Made by a program: the position numbers and the translations under genes
In this document: piece by piece, positions 1 to 5,435 of the stretch
Layout of the letters: each line of letters opens with the position of its first letter
Numbering within the stretch: position 1 is the stretch's first letter
Notes under the pieces: model-generated
Databases searched by the model: none
Seen by the model: the letters and a program-made list of their open reading frames with translations, nothing else
What the model was told of the DNA's origin: nothing
Source: Candidatus Dormiibacterota bacterium
Lineage (GTDB): Bacteria > Chloroflexota > Dormibacteria > Aeolococcales > Bog-877
Length of the DNA stretch: 5,435 nt
Direction: 5' to 3'
NCBI GenBank assembly: GCA_030038765.1
Contig: JASHRA010000126.1
Location: forward strand, 1-5,435

Positions 1-1158
1 CCGCCGCCGCGAGGACCCCGCTGGGGCCGGCGCGCGGCCGCGCTGCTGGCCGGGGTGGCCCTGCTCCTGGGCGTGGGCCTGGCCGGGTACCACCTCGGCT
101 CGCCGGGCTCGGGCACGACCGCCTCGCAGCCCATCCCCACGCCCGCCTCCTCGGGCGTCACCTCCAGGTCGAGCACGCTCGACGTGGCCAAGGTGACGGC
201 CAAGGTCGAGCCGGCGGTGGTCGACATCACCGCCACCGACGGCTACCAGAACACGACCGACGCCGGGACCGGCATCGTGCTCACCTCCAACGGTGAGGTG
301 CTGACCAACAACCACGTCATCGACGGGGCCACCAGCCTCACCGCCCAGGTCGACGGCCAGGGCACCAAGTACGCGGCCAAGGTGATCGGCTACGACGACA
401 GCCAGGACGTGGCGCTGATCCAGCTGGAGGACGCCTCCGGGCTGAGCACGGCCACCGTGGGCAACAGCTCGAACGTCAGCGTGGGCGACGCGGTGGTGGC
501 CATCGGCAACGCCCTCGACCTCCCCGGCAAGCCCACCGTCACCAGCGGGCAGGTGACCGCGCTCGACCGCTCCATCACCGCCAGCGATGACGGCAGCGAC
601 GCCAGCGAGAACCTCACCGGCCTGATCCAGATCAACGCCTCGATCTGCCCCGGAAACTCGGGCGGGCCGCTGGCGGACGCCGCCGGGCAGGTGATCGGGA
701 TGAACACGGCGGCCGCGGAGCAGGGCAGCTCCGACTCCTGCTCCACGGTCGGCTTCTCGATCCCCATCAACACGGCCCTCAGCATCGCCAGCCAGATCCA
801 GAAGGGTGAGTCGAGCAGCAACGTCCACATCGGCCTCCCCGGCTTCATCGGGGTCGAGGTGGAGAACGCCAGCCAGGCGGGACAGGGCGGCTTCGGCGGC
901 TTCGGCGGCTACACGGCCCCGACCAGCTCGGGCGCGCTCATCACCAGCGTGCTGAACAACACCCCGGCCCAGTCGGCCGGCCTGCAGGCGGGCGACGTCA
1001 TCACCGCCATCGGCGGCACCTCGGTGGCCTCGGTCTCGGCGCTCAGCTCGGCCATCGCCGGCTACCAGCCCGGGCAGAGCATCTCCCTCACCTACGTCAA
1101 CTCCTCCGGCAGCAGCCACACGGTCAGCCTCACGCTCATCACCGGACCCGCCGGCTGA
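1..1158 (+). CDS. htrA: HtrA/DegP-like membrane-anchored serine protease with PDZ domain (5' partial)
   Basis: This is a trypsin-like S1C serine protease, expected to degrade or process misfolded proteins outside the cytoplasmic membrane. The frame is open from base 1, so the true start lies upstream. A GTG at 55 falls inside the membrane helix and is unlikely to be the start. Numbering the 385 visible residues from base 1, an Arg-rich stretch (4-11) precedes one membrane helix (about 12-30), then a Ser/Thr/Pro/Gly linker (about 31-60). The protease domain has the triad His105 (TNNHVID), Asp136 (SQDVALIQ) and Ser220 (GNSGGPL), all intact. A single PDZ domain follows (about 281-380), beginning GFIGVEV and including AGLQAGDVITAIGG. 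The only two cysteines, 216 and 247, sit like the 191-220 disulfide of chymotrypsin. A Gly/Phe-rich insert (GGFGGFGGY) lies inside the PDZ. The family call is firm; the exact orthologue (HtrA, DegP or PepD) cannot be decided. Confidence 0.94.
   Translation, partial: PPPRGPRWGRRAAALLAGVALLLGVGLAGYHLGSPGSGTTASQPIPTPASSGVTSRSSTLDVAKVTAKVEPAVVDITATDGYQNTTDAGTGIVLTSNGEVLTNNHVIDGATSLTAQVDGQGTKYAAKVIGYDDSQDVALIQLEDASGLSTATVGNSSNVSVGDAVVAIGNALDLPGKPTVTSGQVTALDRSITASDDGSDASENLTGLIQINASICPGNSGGPLADAAGQVIGMNTAAAEQGSSDSCSTVGFSIPINTALSIASQIQKGESSSNVHIGLPGFIGVEVENASQAGQGGFGGFGGYTAPTSSGALITSVLNNTPAQSAGLQAGDVITAIGGTSVASVSALSSAIAGYQPGQSISLTYVNSSGSSHTVSLTLITGPAG
889..909 (+). repeat. Short in-frame tandem repeat coding for a Gly/Phe-rich loop
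   Basis: The 9-base unit GGCTTCGGC occurs twice head to tail (889-897, 898-906), followed by GGC of a degenerate third unit. It encodes most of GGFGGFGGY inside the PDZ domain of the protease, between the peptide-binding loop GFIGVEV and the strand GALITSV. It probably makes a flexible loop. Copy number could vary between strains, but that is only an inference. Confidence 0.6.
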
Positions 1159-1184
1159 GGCAGGTTCGACAGCCCGCACCCCCC

Positions 1185-1211
1185 GCCCCCCGGCCTCCGA
1201 GGCCGGGGGGC
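1185..1211 (+). terminator. GC-rich hairpin, probable terminator of the protease gene
   Basis: A perfect 12-bp inverted repeat (arms 1185-1196 and 1200-1211) with a 3-base loop CCG begins 26 bases after the protease stop. There is no T-run after it: the next bases are TCGAACGTT. It therefore resembles the U-poor hairpins common after genes in high-GC bacteria, not a classical intrinsic terminator. Its position between the protease stop and the next promoter supports termination. RNA stabilisation is the alternative. Confidence 0.75.
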
Positions 1212-1225
1212 TCGAACGTTGCCCG

Positions 1226-1246
1226 GGCCCGCGGCCGGCGCGGGCC
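1226..1246. promoter_or_regulatory. Inverted repeat next to the ndh -10 box, possible operator
   Basis: GGCCCGCG (1226-1233) and CGCGGGCC (1239-1246) form perfect 8-bp arms around the 5-base spacer GCCGG, ending two bases before the TAGCCT box. The element would cover the -35 to -10 spacer, a usual place for a repressor site. In DNA this rich in G+C such repeats also arise by chance, so a regulatory role is only a suggestion. Confidence 0.3.
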
Positions 1247-1248
1247 GA

Positions 1249-1254
1249 TAGCCT
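1249..1254 (+). promoter_or_regulatory. Probable -10 box of the ndh promoter
   Basis: TAGCCT fits the TANNNT pattern of actinobacterial sigma-70-type -10 boxes and is one of few AT-containing words in the gap. Transcription would start near 1261, giving a leader of about 34 bases that contains the ribosome binding site. No convincing -35 element is seen; TTGCCC at 1219 is too far upstream. The box resembles the one before the ATPase gene (both TAGnnTAGGG). Confidence 0.5.
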
Positions 1255-1280
1255 AGGGGCGACGTCTCAGGCTCTCCCTC

Positions 1281-1285
1281 GGAGG
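1281..1285 (+). promoter_or_regulatory. Ribosome binding site that decides the ndh start
   Basis: GGAGG ends 9 bases before the GTG at 1295. The other candidate, a GTG at 1286 in the same frame, directly abuts this motif and leaves no spacing, so 1295 is preferred. Confidence 0.75.
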
Positions 1286-1294
1286 GTGCCCCAA

Positions 1295-2584
1295 GTGACT
1301 TCCGCGCCCGCGGCGGGACCGGGCCCCGGCGCCCGCCCCCGGGTGGTGGTGGTGGGCGCGGGCTTCGCCGGCCTGACCCTGGTCCGGCGGCTGCGCCGGG
1401 CGCCCGTGGACGTGCTCCTGGTCGACCGCAACAACTACCACCTCTTCACCCCTCTGCTGTACCAGGTGGCCTCGGCCCTGCTCAATCCCTCGGAGATCGC
1501 CCAGCCGGTGCGCAAGCTGGTCCGCAACCTGCCCAACTGCCAGTTCCGGCTGGCCGAGGTGAGGGGCTGGGACCGGGAGCGGCGCCGGCTCGAGACCGAC
1601 CGGGGACCGATCTCCTACGACCACCTGGTCCTGGCCGCGGGCAGCGCCAACAACTACTTCGGTTCGGAGAGCCTGGCGCAGCACTCCCTGGCACTCAAGG
1701 AGCTCCCCGACGCCCTGGCCCTGCGCAACTCGGTGCTGGAGCGCTTCGAGCAGGCCAGCTGGGAGGCGGACCCGGGCCGGCGGGCCCAGCTCCTCACCTT
1801 CGTCGTGGTCGGGGGCGGACCCACCGGGGTCGAGTTCTCGGGCGCCCTCTCGGAACTGATCCGGCTGGCCCTGCGCCGTGACTTCCGGGGCGTGGACGTC
1901 TCCGCCGCCCAGGTCTGGCTGGTCGAGGCCCGGGACCAGCTCCTGCCCGGCTTCGGTCCCCGGCTGCGCCGGGCGGCGGCCCGGGCGCTGACCCGGCGCG
2001 GGGTCCGGCTCCGGCTCAACAGCCCGGTGCGGGAGCTGGAGCCGGGGGTGCTGACCCTGGCCGACGGCACCAGGCTCGACGCCGCCTCCGTGATCTGGAC
2101 GGCGGGCGTGCGGGGGGCCACGCTGGCGGACCGGCTGGGCTTGGAGCTGGACCCACAGGGGAGGATCCCGGTCAACGCCTGGCTCCAGCTGCCCCAGCAT
2201 CCCGAGGTCAGGGTGATCGGCGACCTGGCCGCCCTCGAGCGCCTGCCCATGCTGGCCCAGGTGGCGATCCAGCAGGCGAGGCGGGCGGCGGACAACATCA
2301 CGGCCGCGCTCGAGGGCCGCCCCCAGCGTCGCTTCCACTACCACGACCTCGGGGTCATGGCCACCATCGGGCGCAACTACGCGGTGGCCCAGGTGGGCCC
2401 GCTCCAGCTCGCCGGGCTGGTCGGGTGGTGGCTCTGGCTGGTGGTCCACCTGCTCAACATCATCACCTTCCGGGCCCGGCTGGCGACGCTGCTGCAGTGG
2501 AGCTGGGACTACTTCACCCTCGACCGCCCCATCCGCCTGCTGGTCCGCGCCCGCGCCGTCCCGGAGCCGCCCTCCGGGGACTGA
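1295..2584 (+). CDS. ndh: Type II NADH:quinone oxidoreductase (NDH-2), FAD-dependent
   Basis: This is a non-proton-pumping NADH dehydrogenase that passes electrons from NADH through FAD to membrane quinone. It has 429 residues, the usual family size. The N-terminal FAD-binding Rossmann motif is VVVVGAGFAG (Gly21, Gly23, Gly26). NYHLFTPLLYQVAS follows, a family signature. The second dinucleotide fold, for NADH, is VVVGGGPTGVE (Gly173, Gly175, Gly178, Glu180). The C-terminal FAD contact is VIGDLA (Asp310), and the quinone-site motif is AQVAIQQ (321-327). GVMATIGRNYAVA and the tail GWWLWLVVHLL...FRARL...WDYFTLDR give the amphipathic membrane anchor typical of NDH-2. GTG 1295 is chosen because GGAGG lies 9 bases upstream. 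The only cysteine is Cys82. The gene has its own probable promoter and sits 35 bases before the copper ATPase. A related sulfide:quinone reductase is unlikely because the redox cysteines are missing. Confidence 0.94.
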   Translation: MTSAPAAGPGPGARPRVVVVGAGFAGLTLVRRLRRAPVDVLLVDRNNYHLFTPLLYQVASALLNPSEIAQPVRKLVRNLPNCQFRLAEVRGWDRERRRLETDRGPISYDHLVLAAGSANNYFGSESLAQHSLALKELPDALALRNSVLERFEQASWEADPGRRAQLLTFVVVGGGPTGVEFSGALSELIRLALRRDFRGVDVSAAQVWLVEARDQLLPGFGPRLRRAAARALTRRGVRLRLNSPVRELEPGVLTLADGTRLDAASVIWTAGVRGATLADRLGLELDPQGRIPVNAWLQLPQHPEVRVIGDLAALERLPMLAQVAIQQARRAADNITAALEGRPQRRFHYHDLGVMATIGRNYAVAQVGPLQLAGLVGWWLWLVVHLLNIITFRARLATLLQWSWDYFTLDRPIRLLVRARAVPEPPSGD

Positions 2585-2604
2585 GCCGGGCTCGCCGCCG
2601 GGCT
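2585..2604. repeat. Direct repeat of GCCGGGCT upstream of the ATPase -10 box
   Basis: An 8-base word occurs at 2585-2592 and 2597-2604 with a 4-base spacer CGCC, so the copies are 12 bases apart. The second copy directly abuts the TAGAGT box. The first copy also lies within an 11-base palindrome GAGCCGGGCTC (2583-2593). The position between the ndh stop and the ATPase start makes it a candidate regulator site, but the local G+C bias lowers its weight. Confidence 0.35.
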
Positions 2605-2610
2605 TAGAGT
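2605..2610 (+). promoter_or_regulatory. Probable -10 box of the copper ATPase gene
   Basis: TAGAGT matches TANNNT and begins 15 bases before the TTG start. Transcription would begin at about A2618 or G2619, leaving one or two untranslated bases. No good -35 element is visible; the place where it should be overlaps the ndh stop. The same bases contain an in-frame TAG (2605-2607) that prevents any earlier ATPase start. Read-through from ndh is also possible. Confidence 0.45.
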
Positions 2611-2619
2611 AGGGCGCAG

Positions 2620-5001
2620 TTGATCCCCAGCCTGCCCCGGGCCCCCCAGGGGACGCCCGCTGCCACCGACGAGCCGGCGCCCGCCCCCGGGGGCGGGGCG
2701 CAGTCCCCGGCCCGGGCGCGTCTCGCCGTCTACGGCATGACCTGCGCCGCCTGCGCCGCCAAGGTGGAGCGGAGCCTCAACCGGCTGCCCGGGGTGCGGG
2801 CGCGGGTCAACTACGCCAGCGAGCGCGCCGAGGTGGAGCTCTCCTCGCCCACCCCGACCGAGGTCCTGCTGCGCCAGGTGGAGCGGGCCGGCTACTCCGC
2901 CCGCGCCCTCGGGGGACGCCCGGATCCCGGCGCCGAAGGGGCCCAGGACCGGCTCCGGGTGCGCCAGCTGCGGCGGCGGCTGCTGCTGGCCGCCATCCTC
3001 TTCATGCCCCTCGGGGAGTGGACCACCGCCTTCTCCCTGGTGCCCTGGCTGCGCTTCCCGGGCTGGCAGGCGGTCTGCCTGGCGCTGGCCGCGCCGGTCG
3101 TGGTCTGGGCCGCGGCGCCCTTTCACCGGGCCGCCCTCCGGGCCGCCCGGCACCGTGCCTGCACCATGGATACCCTGGTCTCCCTGGGGGTCATCGCCGC
3201 CACCGGCTGGTCGGTCTACGCCATGTTCTTCCTCGACCTTCCGGAGCCGGGCCGGTCGGGCCTCTTCGTCCTCCTCCACCAGGGCGGCGGCGCCCTCTAC
3301 CTCGACGTCGCCGCCGGGGTCACCACCTTCCTGCTCGCGGGCCGCTACTACGAGGCGGTCAACCGGCGCCGGGCCGGTGACGCCCTGCGCTCGCTGGCCC
3401 GCCTGGGGAGCTCCCAGGTGGCGGTGCTGGCCGGCGACGAGCTGGAGCTGGTCCGGCCCGTCGAGGAGCTCCGGGTCGGGGACCGCTTCGTGGTCCGACC
3501 CGGCCAGACCATCGCCACCGACGGGCGGGTTGTGCTCGGGCAGGCGGAGATCGACGCCAGCTCCATGACCGGGGAGGCGGCGGCGGTCCCGGCCGGGGTG
3601 GGATCGGAGGTGCTGGGCGGGACCCAGGTGCTGAGTGGGCGCCTGATCGTGGTCGCGACCCGGGTGGGCGAGGACACCCAGCTGGGCCGGATGCTGGAGC
3701 TGGTCGAGCGCGCCCAGCTGGAGAAGGCGGCGGTGCAGCGGCTGGCGGACCGCGTCTCCTCCGTCTTCGTGCCCTGCGTGATGCTCGCCTCGGGGCTCAC
3801 CTTCGCCGCCTGGATGCTGCTCCAGGGCTCACCTGAGCTCGCCTTCAGCGCCGCCCTGGCGGTGCTCATCATCGCCTGCCCCTGCGCCCTGGGGCTGGCC
3901 ACCCCGGCCGCGCTCCGGGTGGCCGCCGGACGGGGGGCGCAGCTGGGCATCTTCTTCAAGGGCCACCAGGGGCTGGAGACGGCCCGCCAGGTCGACACCG
4001 TGGTCCTGGACAAGACCGGCACCGTGACCGAGGGCAGCATGCGGCTCGTCGGTGAGCTGGCGCTGGACGGCGATCGGGACCGCCTGCTGGGGGTCGCCGG
4101 GGCCCTGGAGCGAGCCTCCGAGCACGCCCTGGCGGGCGCCGTAGTGGCCGCCGCCCGGGGCCGCTGCGGACCGCTGCCGGAGCCGGAGCAGTTCGCCAGT
4201 CTTCCCGGGCTCGGCATCGAGGGGGTGGTCGAGGGCGAGGCGGTGGTGGTGGGCCGGGCGCAGCTGCTGCGCCAGCGCGGGATCCCCATCCCCTCCCCGC
4301 TGATGCGCCAGGCGACCGCCTGGGAGGTCGAGGGGCACACCGTCGCGCTGGTGGCCCGGGGCGGGCTGGCGCTGGGCGCGCTGGCGGTCTCCGACCGGCT
4401 CAAGCCGACCGCGCGCGAGGCGGTGGAGCAGCTGCGCCAGCAGGGCATGGAGTGCGTCCTGCTCACCGGCGACAGTCAGGCCACGGCCCGCTCGGTGGCG
4501 GCCAGAGTGGGGATCCGGACCGTGATCGCGGGCGCCCTGCCGCACGAGAAGGTGGTGGCGCTGCGCCGGCTCCAGGGGGAGGGACGGGTGGTGGCCATGG
4601 TGGGGGACGGCGTCAACGACGGCCCGGCCCTGGCCGCCTCCGACCTGGGCCTGGCCCTGGGCTCGGGCACCGACGTCGCCATCGGCGCCGCCGACCTGGT
4701 GCTGCTCCGCGACGACCTGCGCACCGTCCCCCAGGCCGTGGCCCTGGCCCGGCGCACCGCCCGCACCATCCGCGCCAACCTGGTCTGGGCCTTCGCTTAC
4801 AACGTGGTCGCCATCCCCCTCGCCGCCACCGGGCACCTCGATCCGCTGGTCGCCAGTGCCGCCATGGCGCTCTCCTCCGCCTTCGTGGTCTGGAACAGCG
4901 CGCGGCTGCGTCGCTTCGGGGTGGGCGCTCGCGACTCCCGGCCCGGGCTCGGGGGCAGGGCCCTCGCCCCGGAGCCCTCGCGAGCCGCCGTCGGGCCCTA
5001 G
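2620..5001 (+). CDS. copA: Copper(I)-exporting P1B-type ATPase
   Basis: This membrane pump probably exports Cu(I) from the cytoplasm using ATP. It has 793 residues, full length for the family. There is one N-terminal heavy-metal domain with GMTCAAC (Cys42, Cys45). Eight membrane helices lie near 121-145, 148-170, 186-207, 225-245, 382-404, 408-430, 718-737 and 742-761. The actuator domain has TGE (317-319). Helix 6 has Cys420-Pro-Cys422. The phosphorylated Asp464 is in DKTGT, the nucleotide-binding domain has SEHAL (His502) and GLG (530-532), and the hinge is GDGVND (662-667). Tyr727-Asn728 in helix 7 and Met749 with Ser752/753 in helix 8, plus CPC, are the Cu(I) (P1B-1) signature. Oddities: the usual His-Pro pair is His-Ala, and the ESMLTGES region reads ASSMTGEA. 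TTG is the only usual start between the in-frame TAG at 2605 and the metal domain; AGGG (2611-2614) is a weak ribosome site. The actuator and helix-4 wording resembles actinobacterial CtpA/CtpB-type pumps. Silver is a possible second substrate. Confidence 0.95.
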   Translation: MIPSLPRAPQGTPAATDEPAPAPGGGAQSPARARLAVYGMTCAACAAKVERSLNRLPGVRARVNYASERAEVELSSPTPTEVLLRQVERAGYSARALGGRPDPGAEGAQDRLRVRQLRRRLLLAAILFMPLGEWTTAFSLVPWLRFPGWQAVCLALAAPVVVWAAAPFHRAALRAARHRACTMDTLVSLGVIAATGWSVYAMFFLDLPEPGRSGLFVLLHQGGGALYLDVAAGVTTFLLAGRYYEAVNRRRAGDALRSLARLGSSQVAVLAGDELELVRPVEELRVGDRFVVRPGQTIATDGRVVLGQAEIDASSMTGEAAAVPAGVGSEVLGGTQVLSGRLIVVATRVGEDTQLGRMLELVERAQLEKAAVQRLADRVSSVFVPCVMLASGLTFAAWMLLQGSPELAFSAALAVLIIACPCALGLATPAALRVAAGRGAQLGIFFKGHQGLETARQVDTVVLDKTGTVTEGSMRLVGELALDGDRDRLLGVAGALERASEHALAGAVVAAARGRCGPLPEPEQFASLPGLGIEGVVEGEAVVVGRAQLLRQRGIPIPSPLMRQATAWEVEGHTVALVARGGLALGALAVSDRLKPTAREAVEQLRQQGMECVLLTGDSQATARSVAARVGIRTVIAGALPHEKVVALRRLQGEGRVVAMVGDGVNDGPALAASDLGLALGSGTDVAIGAADLVLLRDDLRTVPQAVALARRTARTIRANLVWAFAYNVVAIPLAATGHLDPLVASAAMALSSAFVVWNSARLRRFGVGARDSRPGLGGRALAPEPSRAAVGP

Positions 5002-5012
5002 GTCGCGAGGGC
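4974..5012. repeat. 10-bp inverted repeat around the ATPase stop codon
   Basis: GCCCTCGCGA (4974-4983) is perfectly complementary to TCGCGAGGGC (5003-5012), with 19 bases between, including the TAG stop at 4999-5001. In RNA it could form a stem-loop just before the ribosome-site-like GGGGAGG at 5023. Each arm contains the palindrome TCGCGA, so it could also be a protein-binding site. No T-run follows, so it is a weak terminator candidate. Confidence 0.4.
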
Positions 5013-5022
5013 GAGAGGTCAC

Positions 5023-5029
5023 GGGGAGG
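5023..5029 (+). promoter_or_regulatory. Ribosome-binding-site-like purine run without a normal start after it
   Basis: GGGGAGG matches the anti-Shine-Dalgarno complement well and lies shortly before the region encoding the membrane helix of the last gene. The expected start interval, about 5034-5039, holds no ATG, GTG or TTG in any frame. Confidence 0.4.
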
Positions 5030-5032
5030 CTT

Positions 5033-5435
5033 TCGCGCCGACGTCGGGCCTGGCTCGTCGCGGCGGCCGGGGCCCTGGTCCTGGTCCTCGCCGGCGGCGC
5101 CCTGGCCCTCCTCCTCTCCGGCTCCAAGCCGTCCCCGGCCACGCGCCGCGAGGAGCTGACGGCCATGGTCTCCCAGCTCCGCCAGTACCTCGGCCAGTGC
5201 GACTCGGAGGTGACGACGGTGGTGGCAGGGCTGGGCCGAGCCGGCCAGGCCCAGGGCACGCGCGAGCGCGTCCGAGGGCAGGCCCGCCGGGCGGCCAGCG
5301 CCTGCTCCCCGGCCGGCGGCACATCGGTCTGGGCGCTCACCGTCTACTCCGTCCCGGCCAGCCTGCGGGGCCTCGGTCTCGACTACGCCGTCAGCAGCCT
5401 CGGCGTCTGGGCCCAGGAGGACGCCGCCCCGGCCA
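5033..5435 (+). CDS. Unrecognised membrane-anchored protein (3' partial, start uncertain)
   Basis: I do not recognise this protein. The frame is protein-like to the window end. An Arg-rich start (LSRRRRAWLV) is followed by one hydrophobic helix (about 5048-5125, LVLVLAGGALALLLSG), then a probably extracytoplasmic region that looks largely helical (REELTAMVSQLRQYLGQC, then VRGQARRAASAC). Two cysteines (codons 5198 and 5303) could pair if exported. The start is a problem: no ATG, GTG or TTG occurs in this frame between 4859 and the helix. The options are an unusual start near GGGGAGG (5023-5029), a GTG at 4856 deep inside the ATPase gene, the ATG at 5165 (GAGGAG 9 bases upstream, but this drops the helix), or a base error near 5018, where GTC would become GTG. 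The start given is where the coding signal becomes clear, not a real start codon. No promoter is seen after the ATPase stop, so co-transcription is likely. Confidence 0.6.

Noticed and set aside
55..57. GTG as the start of the protease
   Set aside because: It lies in the middle of the membrane helix, the frame is open to base 1, and the positively charged stretch that should precede the helix is upstream of it.
1163..1169. GGTTCGA, resembling a tRNA T-loop
   Set aside because: No acceptor stem, anticodon arm or D-arm can be placed around it; the following bases form the terminator-like hairpin.
1286..1294. Earlier GTG start for the NDH-2 gene
   Set aside because: It abuts GGAGG at 1281-1285 with no spacing, whereas GTG 1295 has a workable 9-base spacing. 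The three extra residues (MPQ) carry no family signal.
1253..2449. 398-residue open frame on the minus strand
   Set aside because: It is the antisense shadow of the NDH-2 gene; the translation is repetitive and shows no recognisable domain.
4452..5159. 235-residue + strand frame across the ATPase end
   Set aside because: It overlaps the conserved GDGVND and helix 7-8 regions of the ATPase in another frame and consists of Gly/Arg/Pro-rich text.
3829..5340. 503-residue open frame on the minus strand
   Set aside because: It is antisense to the ATPase gene, whose motifs are complete. Its translation is low-complexity Gly/Arg/Pro/Ala text, as expected from high-GC DNA with few stop codons.
4856..5435. 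GTG 4856 as the start of the last gene
   Set aside because: It would overlap the ATPase by 146 bases, and the added N-terminus is Pro/Ser/Gly/Arg-rich shadow sequence over conserved helix 8. It is kept only as a fallback.

Overview
The window is about three-quarters G+C, with third codon positions almost always G or C, GTG and TTG start codons, and all four genes on the + strand. This fits a high-GC, actinobacterial-type lineage (Actinomycetota, or a group such as Dormibacterota/Chloroflexota). There is no rRNA or marker gene, so the phylum is an inference and not a firm call. No mobile elements, tRNAs or CRISPR arrays are seen. The layout looks like ordinary chromosome.

Layout: (1) 1-1158 is the 3' part of an HtrA-type, membrane-anchored trypsin-like serine protease with one PDZ domain; its start lies before the window. 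(2) 1159-1294 is a 136-base gap with a perfect 12-bp GC hairpin that probably ends the protease transcript, then a probable promoter (-10 TAGCCT) and a strong ribosome binding site. (3) 1295-2584 is a type II NADH:quinone oxidoreductase (NDH-2). (4) 2585-2619 is a 35-base gap with a direct repeat and a second -10-like box (TAGAGT), placed so close to the next start that the transcript would be almost leaderless. (5) 2620-5001 is a Cu(I)-type P1B ATPase with one N-terminal heavy-metal domain and a CPC motif. (6) From about 5033 to the window end is the 5' part of an unrecognised protein with one N-terminal membrane helix; no ordinary start codon precedes that helix at a plausible distance.

All recognisable products act at the cytoplasmic membrane: envelope protein quality control, respiratory NADH oxidation and copper export. 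A shared envelope or copper-stress role is possible, but it is inferred from adjacency only. I see no clearly new biological system. The points most worth checking are the start of the last gene, the almost leaderless TTG start of the ATPase, the HP-to-HA change in its nucleotide-binding domain, and a chymotrypsin-like cysteine pair in the protease.
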